Shown one piece after another: positions 23,330 to 34,066 of a stretch of 64,000 bases of DNA (within the stretch, counting starts at the first letter, position 1; each line of letters begins with the position of its first letter). This stretch comes from Devosia indica. Lineage in GTDB: Bacteria > Pseudomonadota > Alphaproteobacteria > Rhizobiales > Devosiaceae. The stretch is taken from contig NZ_PYVZ01000019.1 of NCBI RefSeq assembly GCF_003056405.1, positions 34,570 through 98,569 of the forward strand. Reading direction: 5' to 3'. Position numbers and translations under genes: made by a program. The notes below the pieces were generated by a model. The model was not told where the DNA came from. It saw nothing but the letters and a program-made list of their open reading frames with translations, and did not search any database.

Positions 23330-25669
23330 ATGGCCGACACCGCACCCCTGCCCCGCCCCCAGGGCGGCCCGATCACCAGCCAGCTCAAGAGCCGGCAGGC
23401 CCCGGACTATCTGGCCGGCCTGAACCCTGAGCAGCGGGAGGCAGTGGTCTCGACCGAAGGCCCTCTGCTGGTGCTCGCCGGCGCGGGCACCGGCAAGACG
23501 CGGGTGCTGACGACCCGTATTGCCCATATCCTGAGCCAGCGCCTTGCCTGGCCCTCCGAAATCCTCTCGGTGACCTTCACCAACAAGGCCGCTCGCGAAA
23601 TGAAGGATCGCATCGCCAGCCTTGCCGGGGCGTCCGTCGAAGGCATGCCTTGGCTCGGCACCTTCCACTCGATTTCGGCACGCATCCTGAGGCGCCATGC
23701 CGAGCTGGTGGACCTGAAACCGACCTTCACCATTCTCGATACCGACGACCAGATCCGCCTGATCAAGCAATTGCTGGCCGCAGAAGACATCGATGAGAAG
23801 CGCTGGCCCGCCCGCCAGTTCGCCGGCATGCTCGACGCCTGGAAGAACCGCGGCCTCTTGCCCAAGGATGTGCCGGCCGCTGACAGCGGCTTTTTTGCCA
23901 ATGGCAAGGGCGGCAAGCTCTATTACGATTATCAGGCGCGGCTGAAGACCCTCAACGCCGCCGATTTCGGCGACCTGCTGCTCGAATGCATCCGCCTGTT
24001 CCGCGAGAACCCCGAAGTCCTTGCCGAATATCACCGCCGCTTCAAATATATGCTCGTCGACGAATATCAGGACAGCAACACCGCCCAATATCTCTGGCTG
24101 CGCCTGCTCGCCCAGGGCAAGCCGGCGAGCGAGGCCAATATCTGTGTCGTGGGCGACGACGACCAGTCCATCTATGGCTGGCGCGGCGCCGAGGTGGACA
24201 ATATCCTGCGCTTCGAGACCGATTTTCCCGGCGCCAAGGTCATCAAGCTCGAGCGCAATTACCGCTCCACCGCCAATATCCTGAAAGCCGCCTCCACCCT
24301 GATCGCCTATAACGAAGGCCGCCTGGGCAAGACGCTGTTCACCGACATTGCCGAGGGCGGCGAGGCGATCTCCTTCACCCAGGTCTATGACAGCGAGGAA
24401 GAAGCCCGCACCATCGGCGAGGAAGTCGAGCAATATCAGCGCCAGGGCGACGCCCTCAATTCCATGGCCATCCTGGTCCGCGCCTCCTATCAGATGCGCG
24501 AGTTCGAAGAGCGCTTCATCACCCTGGGCCTCAACTATCGCGTCGTCGGCGGCCCGCGCTTCTACGAGCGCAAGGAAATCCGCGACGCCCTCGCCTATCT
24601 CCGGCTGGTGGCCCAGCCCTCCGACGATCTTGCCTTCGAGCGCATCATCAACGTGCCCAAGCGCGGGCTCGGGGACGCGACCGTCAAGATGCTGATGGAA
24701 ACCGCCCGCCACCAGCGTATTCCGCTCTTGCAGGCGGTCCGGCTGATGGTCGAAACCGAGGATCTCAAACCCAAGCAGCGCACCACGCTGCGCGCCCTTG
24801 TCGCCCAGTTCGACGACTGGGCCTGGCGCGCCGATTCCCTGCCGCCCTATCAGCTCGTCGAGCATATTCTTGAGGAAAGCGGCTATATGGATATGCTGAC
24901 CGCCGACAAGTCGGTCGAGAGCCAGGGCCGCAAGGAAAACCTCAAGGAGCTCAGCCGCTCCATGGAGGAGTTCGAGTCACTGGGCGGCTTCCTCGAACAC
25001 ATCTCCCTCGTCATGGATCGCGACAGCGCCGATTCCAGCGACGCGGTGACCATCATGACGCTGCACTCGGCCAAGGGTCTCGAATTCGACACCGTCTTCC
25101 TGCCCGGCTGGGAAGACGGCACCTTCCCCAGCCAGCGCTCCATGGACGAGTCAGGCCGCGCTGGCCTCGAGGAAGAACGTCGCCTTGGTTATGTCGGCAT
25201 CACCCGCGGACGCAGGCGCGTGCGCATTTCGGCGGCGCAGAACCGTCGTATCCATGGCCTCTGGCAATCGGCCATCCCTTCCCGCTTCATCGATGAATTG
25301 CCGCCCGATGTGGTGGAAGTCACCGATCGCGGGTCGGCCTATGGCGGCTATGGTTATGGGGGCGGCGCATCGAGCCGCTTCAACAAGGCCGACCCGTTCG
25401 AAAGCGTCTATGAAACCCCCGGCTGGCAGCGCGCCCGCGCCAACCAGGCCAACCGCAAGGGCGGCGGCCCGCTCACCATCGACGGCGACCTCGTCGCCCG
25501 CTCGGTTGACCTCGGGAACCAGTCCAGCGGCTACGCCCTGGGCGAACGCGTCTTCCACCTCAAATTCGGCTATGGCGAAGTGATCCAGATCGAGGGCAAC
25601 AAGCTCACCATCGACTTCGAAAAAGCCGGGACCAAGAAGGTGTTGGAGAGTTTTGTGAAGAAGGGGTGA
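23330..25669 (+). CDS. UvrD/PcrA-type ATP-dependent DNA helicase
   Basis: A 779-residue superfamily 1A helicase that unwinds 3'-5' in repair and replication restart. Motifs seen: Q motif and Walker A G-A-G-T-G-K-T (51-57), Ia T-F-T-N-K-A-A, II D-E-Y-Q-D-S-N, III G-D-D-D-Q-S-I-Y-G-W-R-G-A, IV F-I-T-L-G-L-N-Y-R, V T-L-H-S-A-K-G-L-E-F and VI Y-V-G-I-T-R. The C-terminus ends in a small beta domain (F-G-Y-G-E-V-I-Q-I), the Tudor-like RNA-polymerase-interaction domain of UvrD/PcrA. The ATG at 23330 is chosen; an earlier in-frame ATG would add an Arg/Pro-rich stretch not typical of the family. Confidence 0.95.
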   Translation: MADTAPLPRPQGGPITSQLKSRQAPDYLAGLNPEQREAVVSTEGPLLVLAGAGTGKTRVLTTRIAHILSQRLAWPSEILSVTFTNKAAREMKDRIASLAGASVEGMPWLGTFHSISARILRRHAELVDLKPTFTILDTDDQIRLIKQLLAAEDIDEKRWPARQFAGMLDAWKNRGLLPKDVPAADSGFFANGKGGKLYYDYQARLKTLNAADFGDLLLECIRLFRENPEVLAEYHRRFKYMLVDEYQDSNTAQYLWLRLLAQGKPASEANICVVGDDDQSIYGWRGAEVDNILRFETDFPGAKVIKLERNYRSTANILKAASTLIAYNEGRLGKTLFTDIAEGGEAISFTQVYDSEEEARTIGEEVEQYQRQGDALNSMAILVRASYQMREFEERFITLGLNYRVVGGPRFYERKEIRDALAYLRLVAQPSDDLAFERIINVPKRGLGDATVKMLMETARHQRIPLLQAVRLMVETEDLKPKQRTTLRALVAQFDDWAWRADSLPPYQLVEHILEESGYMDMLTADKSVESQGRKENLKELSRSMEEFESLGGFLEHISLVMDRDSADSSDAVTIMTLHSAKGLEFDTVFLPGWEDGTFPSQRSMDESGRAGLEEERRLGYVGITRGRRRVRISAAQNRRIHGLWQSAIPSRFIDELPPDVVEVTDRGSAYGGYGYGGGASSRFNKADPFESVYETPGWQRARANQANRKGGGPLTIDGDLVARSVDLGNQSSGYALGERVFHLKFGYGEVIQIEGNKLTIDFEKAGTKKVLESFVKKG

Positions 25670-26274
25670 GGCAGGTGCCGGGCCGTGTCCACCATTGGTT
25701 GCCCCTGAAGCCGTCCGAGGTCGGTGTGGCCCTCGATAACGCCGGGTTCGACTGGTGGATTGCCGGCGGGTACGCGTTGGAACTCTTCGCAGGGCAGACA
25801 TGGCGTTCTCATGAGGACATCGATATTCTCATACTAAGACCGGACCTTCCCATAGTTCTCACCCACTTCGCCAAGTGGGACGTCTGGCTGGCGGACCCGC
25901 CAGGTCATCTCAGAAGCCGAAAATCCGATGAATTTGACACCAAGGCCCACGATATCTGGCTGCGCGAATTTGGTTCCGCGTCCTGGCGATTGCAGATCAT
26001 GGTCGATGAGGCCCAGGATGATCTATGGCAATCTCGGCGCAACCCTCAGTTGAGACTGACCCGAACCGCCCTTGGCTGGCGCCACGCCAGCGGCTTGCCC
26101 TGCCTCGCCCCGCAGGTCCAGCTCTTCTACAAGGCAAAGTCTCCACGCCCAAAGGACGAGCTGGACAGACTTCAGGTCATTCCAATGCTCGACGACGCAC
26201 AGCGCAGATGGTTGTTTGACGCCATTGCAAAGACGTATGGCGAGAACCATCTTTGGCTCGCTACTTTGACCTGA
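25666..26274 (+). CDS. Nucleotidyltransferase-fold protein (aminoglycoside adenylyltransferase-like)
   Basis: A 202-residue protein starting with a GTG that overlaps the helicase stop (GTGA), so it is translationally coupled. W-W-I-A-G-G-Y-A-L-E followed by H-E-D-I-D-I-L-I gives the G-G...D-x-D signature of the pol-beta-like nucleotidyltransferase superfamily, in the branch that includes ANT(2'')-type aminoglycoside adenylyltransferases. A Y-K-A-K-S-P-R-P-K-D motif near residue 158 is also typical of this branch. Most chromosomal members have no known substrate, so resistance should not be assumed. The coding composition is slightly lower in GC than its neighbours. Confidence 0.75.
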   Translation: MRQVPGRVHHWLPLKPSEVGVALDNAGFDWWIAGGYALELFAGQTWRSHEDIDILILRPDLPIVLTHFAKWDVWLADPPGHLRSRKSDEFDTKAHDIWLREFGSASWRLQIMVDEAQDDLWQSRRNPQLRLTRTALGWRHASGLPCLAPQVQLFYKAKSPRPKDELDRLQVIPMLDDAQRRWLFDAIAKTYGENHLWLATLT

Positions 26275-26301
26275 CATTTATGTCGCCGTTTGGAGCACAA
26301 C

Positions 26302-26619
26302 ATGATCATCTCGACCACCCCCACGCTCGAAGGCCGGCCCATTCGCGACTATCTCGGCATTGTCACCGGCGAGGTGATCATCGGCGCCAATATCTTCAAG
26401 GATCTGTTCGCGGGCATTCGCGACATTGTCGGCGGCCGCTCCGGCGCTTATGAGGGCGCCCTGCGCGACGCCCGCCTCGAAGCCTTCCGCGAACTCGAGG
26501 AAGAGGCCCGCCGCATCGGCGCCGATGCCATTGTCGCCGTCGATATCGACTATGAAGTGGTCGGCCAGGGCGGCTCGATGCTGATGGTCTCGGTCTCCGG
26601 CACCGCCGTGAAGCTGTAG
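26302..26619 (+). CDS. YbjQ family protein (UPF0145, heavy-metal-binding-like)
   Basis: A 105-residue protein with the YbjQ pattern: [11 protein letters not shown], then [18 protein letters not shown], and [11 protein letters not shown]. It forms pentameric beta rings in solved homologues; function unknown. The ATG at 26302 is used because GGAG lies six to nine bases before it. It lies 27 bases after the nucleotidyltransferase gene. Confidence 0.9.
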   Translation: MIISTTPTLEGRPIRDYLGIVTGEVIIGANIFKDLFAGIRDIVGGRSGAYEGALRDARLEAFRELEEEARRIGADAIVAVDIDYEVVGQGGSMLMVSVSGTAVKL

Positions 26620-26673
26620 GTAATGCTGCGACAGCCGATAATCCGGATCTTGCGTCCCCTGGTCCGGAGCTTC

Positions 26674-26714
26674 AGGCCATATTCTCCGCTCAAGGGGAGG
26701 AGAATTACTGGCCT
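26674..26714. terminator. Hairpin between convergent ybjQ-like and ABM genes
   Basis: AGGCCA-ATTCTCC pairs with GGAGAAT-TGGCCT, with a small internal bulge. It fills the gap between two convergent genes but has no U-run on either side, so termination is only a suggestion. Confidence 0.35.
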
Positions 26715-27008
26715 CTATTGAATACCAATCCCGCCCACAGGTTCGGTCTCGATGTGCTCCTCGAACCCGGCGATCAGCGGCATCGCCTTGGCAATCGTCG
26801 CTTTCACCTCCGGAATGGCCAGCGAGGCCTTGTGGCTCTCCGGACTGTCCCAGACCTCGGTGATCCACACGCCATCCGCGCTCCCCGGATCGCGCGCAAT
26901 GACATAGCTCTTGCACCCGGCCATCGGCACGCTGCCCTCCAGCATCACCGCAATCAGTTCGTCGCGCTTGCCGGCGACAGCCCGAAACCGCCCGATCAAT
27001 CCATACAT
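26715..27008 (-). CDS. ABM-domain putative quinol monooxygenase
   Basis: A 97-residue ferredoxin-like ABM (antibiotic biosynthesis monooxygenase, PF03992) protein similar to YgiN. It begins M-Y-G-L-I-G-R-F-R-A, has G-C-K-S-Y-V-I-A-R-D and W-I-T-E-V-W-D-S-P-E-S-H-K-A, the core beta-alpha-beta repeat with the conserved histidine. Such dimers oxidise quinols or related small molecules without a cofactor. No pathway partner is adjacent. Confidence 0.85.
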   Translation of the reverse strand: MYGLIGRFRAVAGKRDELIAVMLEGSVPMAGCKSYVIARDPGSADGVWITEVWDSPESHKASLAIPEVKATIAKAMPLIAGFEEHIETEPVGGIGIQ

Positions 27009-27129
27009 GTCGCGTCCCTCAATTCAGAACAAATGATGAACAAATCGAACCAGTGCGTCAAGCCCCGTCCTTGACTTCGCCCCCGCCCCTGACGCAAGGA
27101 AAGCCACCCTATCAGCGCAAGGCCTTTTC

Positions 27130-27999
27130 ATGTCCGTCGACCAGCTTTCCGTCTCCCTGACCAAGGAGCAGGCCTATGCCCTGGTCGACGCCGTCTCCGA
27201 GTGCGACGATCTGGCCCTGACCGCGTCGGCGCACGAAAATGAAGAAACCGGCGAGTGGGTTTTCGAAGCCACCTGCGACAGCCCGCCGGACGTTGCCGCC
27301 TTTTCCGAGCTGGCCCGCCAGGTTCTGGGCGGCGACGTGGCCTTTTCGGTCGCGTCGATTGATCCGGAAATCAACTGGGTTGCCAAATCGCTCGAGGGCC
27401 TGGCGCCGGTCATTGCCGGCGCCTTCTATGTCTATGGCAGCCACGAGACCGCGCCCGTGCCCGAAGGCCTGACGCCGATGAAGATCGACGCCGCCCAGGC
27501 CTTCGGCACCGGCCACCACGAAACCACCACCGGGTGCCTTGAGGCCATCGAGGCCCTGCTGACCGAGCGCACGCCCACCCGCATGATCGATATCGGCACC
27601 GGCACCGGCGTCCTCGCCATTGCCCTGGCCAAGCGGCTCGAAGCCGTGATCCTCGCCACCGACATCGACCCCATCGCGGTGACCACCACCATCGACAATG
27701 CGGTTGAAAATGGCGTCGGCGAGCAGATCGACGCCATCGAGGCCGCAGGGCTCGATCACGACGAGATCACCGCGCGCGCCCCCTATGATCTGGTGGTCGC
27801 CAATATTCTGGCCGGTCCCTTGACCGAGCTTGCCCCCGGCGTCGGCAGCATCACCCAGCCCGGCGGCACCGCTATTCTCTCGGGCATTCTCAACACCCAG
27901 GCCGATGGCGTCATCGCCGCCTATCAGGCCGCCGGCTTTGCGCTCAAGGATCACCTCAAGCGCAAGGACTGGACCACGCTGGTGCTGGAGAAGAACTGA
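27130..27999 (+). CDS. prmA: Ribosomal protein L11 methyltransferase
   Basis: A 289-residue SAM-dependent enzyme that trimethylates L11. A small N-terminal substrate-recognition domain (about residues 1-95) is followed by A-F-G-T-G-H-H-E-T-T, the PrmA signature, then SAM motif I D-I-G-T-G-T-G-V-L, the acidic A-T-D-I-D and V-A-N-I-L-A-G-P, the N-I-L-A motif of PrmA. It is a stand-alone gene here. Confidence 0.95.
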   Translation: MSVDQLSVSLTKEQAYALVDAVSECDDLALTASAHENEETGEWVFEATCDSPPDVAAFSELARQVLGGDVAFSVASIDPEINWVAKSLEGLAPVIAGAFYVYGSHETAPVPEGLTPMKIDAAQAFGTGHHETTTGCLEAIEALLTERTPTRMIDIGTGTGVLAIALAKRLEAVILATDIDPIAVTTTIDNAVENGVGEQIDAIEAAGLDHDEITARAPYDLVVANILAGPLTELAPGVGSITQPGGTAILSGILNTQADGVIAAYQAAGFALKDHLKRKDWTTLVLEKN

Positions 28000-28003
28000 G
28001 TCT

Positions 28004-28022
28004 TCTCCCCCCATTGGGGAGA
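28004..28022. repeat. Short GC hairpin repeat (TCTCCCC/GGGGAGA)
   Basis: A seven-pair stem with loop CCATT directly after prmA. Similar CTCCCC...GGGGAG hairpins occur at 52981-53001 and in the removed segment of ssrA, suggesting a dispersed intergenic palindrome. Confidence 0.35.
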
Positions 28023-28050
28023 GGAGTGGCGGCAGCACCAGGTGTGCCCC

Positions 28051-28086
28051 CAAAAAAGCAAAATCCCCGAAGCGGGCTTCGGGGAT
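28051..28086 (-). terminator. Terminator of the small-protein gene at 28122-28253
   Basis: A perfect ten-pair stem ATCCCCGAAG/CTTCGGGGAT (28063-28072 and 28077-28086) is followed on the minus strand by TTTTGCTTTTTT, a strong intrinsic terminator. Confidence 0.85.
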
Positions 28087-28121
28087 CGGAATTGATCGTC
28101 AGCTTGTCGTGAACAGCAGCC

Positions 28122-28253
28122 TCAGGGGCGCTTGGTAACCGCGCCGATCAACTGGTGCTGCATGCGGAAGCTGACCTGGCGGGTGGCTTCGCGACCACGA
28201 GCGTCGATAAGACCACCCAATGCGTTGCGGAAACCAGTCTTGCTCTCAGTCAT
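28122..28253 (-). CDS. 43-residue small basic protein A
   Basis: A small gene starting ATGACTGAGAGC at 28253, with GGAGATG upstream and a strong terminator downstream. It encodes 43 residues (MTESKTGFRN..., ending T-K-R-P), net basic and probably one long helix. Aligned without gaps, it shares F8, A11, R19, R21, A23, R25 and V27 with the protein encoded at 28374-28505, also 43 residues long. The shared pattern F-x2-A-x7-R-x-R-x-A-x-R-x-V, equal length and adjacency suggest a duplicated pair. No known family is recognised. A ribosome- or nucleic-acid-associated role would fit the basic helix but is speculation. Confidence 0.72.
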   Translation of the reverse strand: MTESKTGFRNALGGLIDARGREATRQVSFRMQHQLIGAVTKRP

Positions 28254-28373
28254 CTTTACATCTCCATGCGGCGGAAGGTCTATTGCCATCCGACATCATC
28301 TATCTAGGCTGTTCGCAGCGCCCCGGTAAGGGCCCTTCCGGCAAGCCAGCCATGCCGTATTTGCAAGGCAAAC

Positions 28374-28505
28374 TTAACGGCCGTTTACCTTGCGGCCCAG
28401 ATCGTGTTCGCGCTCGAAGCGGGCGACAAAACGCTCTGCCTGCCGGGTGCGGCCCTCGACAATGGCGTTGAAGGCGCGCTGGAAGAGATTGTTCTGCTTG
28501 CTCAT
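28374..28505 (-). CDS. 43-residue small basic protein B
   Basis: ATG at 28505, preceded by CAGGAGCACATGCA, which contains AGGAG ten bases upstream. It encodes 43 residues (MSKQNNLFQRAFNAIVEGR..., ending K-V-N-G-R), strongly basic and helix-prone with an amphipathic pattern. It is related to the neighbouring 43-residue protein A by seven identical aligned positions, including R-x-R-x-A-x-R-x-V. It lies 120 bases upstream of protein A on the same strand and divergent from the aminopeptidase gene. A longer in-frame start at 28565 exists but lacks a ribosome-binding site. Function unknown. Confidence 0.72.
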   Translation of the reverse strand: MSKQNNLFQRAFNAIVEGRTRQAERFVARFEREHDLGRKVNGR

Positions 28506-28627
28506 TGCATGTGCTCCTGTTCTCTTGCACTCAAGATAGGCTTCGCCCCGGGCGAAACCAGACACAAGATAACAAGACAGCCATGCCGGAAACGCATCAC
28601 ATGCCTTTCCGGCGGCCAGGATGCCGA

Positions 28628-30451
28628 ATGACCGAAAACCCGTTCAAACCCGCAGTTTTCCAGAGCTTTGAGGAAAAGGCGGACCCTTCAAATGTCGCGC
28701 CACGCATCGCTGCTTTGAGGGCAGCCATGCAAAAAGTGGGCATCGATGCCTTCCTCATACCGCGTGCCGACGCCCATCGCGGCGAGTCGGTTCCGGCCAG
28801 CGAGGCGCGCCTGGCCTACATGACGGGCTTCACCGGTTCGGCCGGCATGGCCGTGGTCGGCGCCGACAAGGCGGGCCTGTTCGTTGACAGCCGCTACACC
28901 CTCCAGGCTCCAGCTCAGACCGACACCGCTCTGGTCAGCGTGCACGAGGTCAATCAGGGCGGCGTCAGTCCCGATATTCGCCTCTGCGTGCCCAAGGGCG
29001 GCAAGCTCGCCTATGACCCCTGGCTGCACACACCCGGCGAAATCCGCGACCTCAACGACAAGCTCGCCGGCCACGCCGAGGCCGTACCGCACGCCAATCT
29101 GGTCGACACCATCTGGGCAGACCGCCCAGCCCCGCCGGTCAGCGCCATCGAATTTCTCGGCCACAACCGCGCCGGACAGTCCGCCGCTGACAAGATCGCC
29201 GCCCTGCGCGAAACGCTCTCCGCCGACGGCGCCGAAGCCGTTGTGCTGACCCTGCCCGAATCCATCTGCTGGCTGTTCAACATGCGTGGGCGCGATGTGC
29301 CCAACACGCCCTTCGTGCTCGGCTTCGCCATAGTCCCCGCCACCGGCCGGCCCACGCTTTTTCTCGATGCGGCCAAGATCACCCCGGAATTGACCGCATC
29401 GCTGCAAGACATCGCGGACATCGCCGAGGCTGCGGCCCTCTCCGAGGCGCTCGAAACGCTGGGCCAGGCGGGCAAACCCGTCCTCATCGATCCGCAGACC
29501 GCCCCTGCCGCCATCGCAGAGACGCTGCGCAAGGCTGGCGCAAAGCTGATCGAGAAACGCGACCCGGTACTGGGCCCCAAATCGCGCAAGAACGCGGCCG
29601 AGCTGGCCGGCATGCGCGAAGCCCACAAGCTCGACGGCATCGCCCTGGCCAAATTCCTTGCCTGGTTCGACACCGAAGCGCCCAAGGGCGAGTTGACCGA
29701 AATCGGCATTGTCACCGCGCTCGAAAGCTTCCGGCGCGAAGAGGAAAGCTGCATCGACGCCAGCTTCGACACCATTTCCGGCGCCGGTCCCAATGGCGCC
29801 ATCGTGCACTACCGCGTCACCACCAGGACGGACCGCAAGCTCAACCCGGGCGAGATCATGCTGGTGGACTCTGGCGCCCAATATCTTGCCGGCACCACCG
29901 ACATCACCCGCACCCTCTCGACCGGGCCAGCCACACCCGAGCAGAAAGACCGCTATACCCGCGTCCTCAAGGGAATGATCGCCATTTCAACCCTGCGGTT
30001 TCCCGCCGGCACCACCGGGGCCCAGATCGACATTCTGGCCCGCCAGTTTCTCTGGCAGGATGGCGTCACCTATAATCATGGCACCGGCCATGGCGTCGGC
30101 GCCTTCCTTGGCGTCCATGAAGGCCCGATCGGCATCTCCTCGCGCTACACCACCCCGCTCGAGGCCGGCAATATCCTCTCCAACGAGCCCGGCTACTACA
30201 AAGCCGGCGAATATGGCATCCGCATTGAAAACCTCATCACGGTGCGCGACGCGGCCGAGTTTCCCGGCTTCCTCGAATTCGAGACGATCACCCTGGCGCC
30301 GATCGATACCCGCCTGATCGATCCCGCCCTGCTCACCGGAGACGAGCGCGACTGGCTCAACGCCTATCACGCCCGCGTCTGGACCGAGATCGGTCCACTC
30401 GTCACCGGCGACGTGAAAAACTGGCTGCGGCAGGCGACAGCGGCCATCTAG
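28628..30451 (+). CDS. Xaa-Pro aminopeptidase (aminopeptidase P family)
   Basis: A 607-residue M24 metallopeptidase of the three-domain APP1 type; the usual length is about 600. Two creatinase-like N-terminal domains (about 20-310) precede the catalytic pita-bread fold. Metal ligands are seen in V-D-S-G-A-Q-Y, T-T-D-I-T-R, G-T-G-H-G-V-G, N-E-P-G-Y-Y and R-I-E-N-L. It removes N-terminal residues preceding proline, in the cytoplasm. The ATG at 28628 is chosen; upstream in-frame starts overlap the divergent small-protein gene. It is convergent with the next gene. Confidence 0.94.
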   Translation: MTENPFKPAVFQSFEEKADPSNVAPRIAALRAAMQKVGIDAFLIPRADAHRGESVPASEARLAYMTGFTGSAGMAVVGADKAGLFVDSRYTLQAPAQTDTALVSVHEVNQGGVSPDIRLCVPKGGKLAYDPWLHTPGEIRDLNDKLAGHAEAVPHANLVDTIWADRPAPPVSAIEFLGHNRAGQSAADKIAALRETLSADGAEAVVLTLPESICWLFNMRGRDVPNTPFVLGFAIVPATGRPTLFLDAAKITPELTASLQDIADIAEAAALSEALETLGQAGKPVLIDPQTAPAAIAETLRKAGAKLIEKRDPVLGPKSRKNAAELAGMREAHKLDGIALAKFLAWFDTEAPKGELTEIGIVTALESFRREEESCIDASFDTISGAGPNGAIVHYRVTTRTDRKLNPGEIMLVDSGAQYLAGTTDITRTLSTGPATPEQKDRYTRVLKGMIAISTLRFPAGTTGAQIDILARQFLWQDGVTYNHGTGHGVGAFLGVHEGPIGISSRYTTPLEAGNILSNEPGYYKAGEYGIRIENLITVRDAAEFPGFLEFETITLAPIDTRLIDPALLTGDERDWLNAYHARVWTEIGPLVTGDVKNWLRQATAAI

Positions 30452-30460
30452 CCGCTGCCC

Positions 30461-31714
30461 TTAGTTGAACCAGATCGCGAAATTGGGCCAATTTTCACCG
30501 AACACCCGATTGCCCTCGGCAAAGCTGTCCGCATCGGCAATTGGCCCCTCCTTGAGGAAGGGCAAGGCACCCTGACCGGCCAGCAGCATGACGATGTCGG
30601 TTTCGGTCGCGGTCTCGAAATAGGCGTTGAGGTCAAAGCCCTGGCGGAATCGCCAATGCGGCAGCAGCAGTTCGCCCGCCAATATCTCATCGAGCCGGTC
30701 CAGCGTCGCCATCCACGCGTCGACAATCTCCTGGGTCACCGGCTGGTCCGGCACCAGCGAGGTCTGGCGCGGCGAGGGCACCAGTTCGCGATTGTCGTCC
30801 GTCTCCTGCAGAATGGCGGCCCAGTTCTGCCGCGACAGGGCCGTCACCGCCTGCATTCGCGCCTGCACGCCGGCAAATCGCTCCCTGTCGACAATCGGGA
30901 AATTGCTGGTGTGCAAACCCGCAATCAAGTCGGCCAGAAAAGTATCAGTCTCCGGATCCATCATCAGCGTGCCGCCGCGTGAATAATCCTGCATCGGCAG
31001 GCCGGCTTCGGGAAACAGCCGGTGCCCCACCGCCTCGAACAGGCCGGAAAAATCATGCGCCAGCAGCATCTCGAAGGGGAGGACGCTGATCTGGCTGTAG
31101 CCCGCCAGCCAGATCGCATCCGCCCGGTCAAACCCGATACTGAGATCAGGCACGACCGTCTTGTCTCCCTTGCTCTTGCCCTGCGGCAGCGCCAATTCGC
31201 CGCCCAGCAGGGTCGCCAGCGTTTCCTGCTCACCCACCGCGCCATCGCCATTGATATCGAGACGCACGCGCAGCGGATCGATCATGATGACATAATCACC
31301 CTCGGCGCCCGCGGTCTCAAAGCTGGCCCGCGCCCGGTCCAGCCCGACGACGAAATCGCCCAGAATGCCGCGCAACCCCGCATAGTCCAGCACTTGCGGA
31401 TCGGGATTGGCCGGCGCCGAGGGCACATTCGCATCAAGCCCCAGCATCATCGCAGCGGCCGGCAGTCGCGGCGTCACCGCCCCATGGCGATAAAAGCCCT
31501 GCGACAGCCCTTCAATGGCCCCGATCAGGTCGATCAGCCCCAGCCCAAAGCAGGCATCGGCGTGAGGCACGGCACACAGCTCTTCATAGATGGCCCGCTG
31601 GCCTGCCGCTTCTCCGGCGTAGAGCAGTTCGGCCAGTCGATCACCCGCCTCGCTCGCCGTGGCAATTCCCGGCAGCATCATGGCGCCCAGCGCCAAACCA
31701 ATGAGTCTGCGCAT
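30461..31714 (-). CDS. Secreted protein of unknown function with an EF-hand-like loop
   Basis: A 417-residue protein with a signal peptide (MRRLIGLALGAMMLPGIATA). It is not recognised as a characterised family. Seen in it: a cysteine pair C-A-V-P-H-A-D-A-C near residue 47, and a candidate calcium loop D-I-N-G-D-G-A-V-G-E-Q-E near 155, with Asp/Asn/Asp at the usual 1-3-5 positions and Glu at 12. The rest is long and helical, ending in W-P-N-F-A-I-W-F-N. It is probably periplasmic and mostly alpha-helical. It lies 19 bases upstream of the ligA stop side, on the same strand as ligA, recN and bamD, and could be read through from ligA. Confidence 0.7.
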   Translation of the reverse strand: MRRLIGLALGAMMLPGIATASEAGDRLAELLYAGEAAGQRAIYEELCAVPHADACFGLGLIDLIGAIEGLSQGFYRHGAVTPRLPAAAMMLGLDANVPSAPANPDPQVLDYAGLRGILGDFVVGLDRARASFETAGAEGDYVIMIDPLRVRLDINGDGAVGEQETLATLLGGELALPQGKSKGDKTVVPDLSIGFDRADAIWLAGYSQISVLPFEMLLAHDFSGLFEAVGHRLFPEAGLPMQDYSRGGTLMMDPETDTFLADLIAGLHTSNFPIVDRERFAGVQARMQAVTALSRQNWAAILQETDDNRELVPSPRQTSLVPDQPVTQEIVDAWMATLDRLDEILAGELLLPHWRFRQGFDLNAYFETATETDIVMLLAGQGALPFLKEGPIADADSFAEGNRVFGENWPNFAIWFN

Positions 31715-31733
31715 CGCGCCCTCCTCTTTCAGC

Positions 31734-34066
<2,333 letters not shown>

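Noticed and set aside
23219..24865. A 548-codon minus-strand frame opposite uvrD/pcrA
   Set aside because: The plus strand carries every helicase motif; the antisense product is low-complexity and lacks a start signal.
25666..26274. Aminoglycoside resistance gene
   Set aside because: Only the nucleotidyltransferase fold signature is visible. The gene is chromosomal, coupled to a helicase and not flanked by mobile DNA, so no resistance claim is made.
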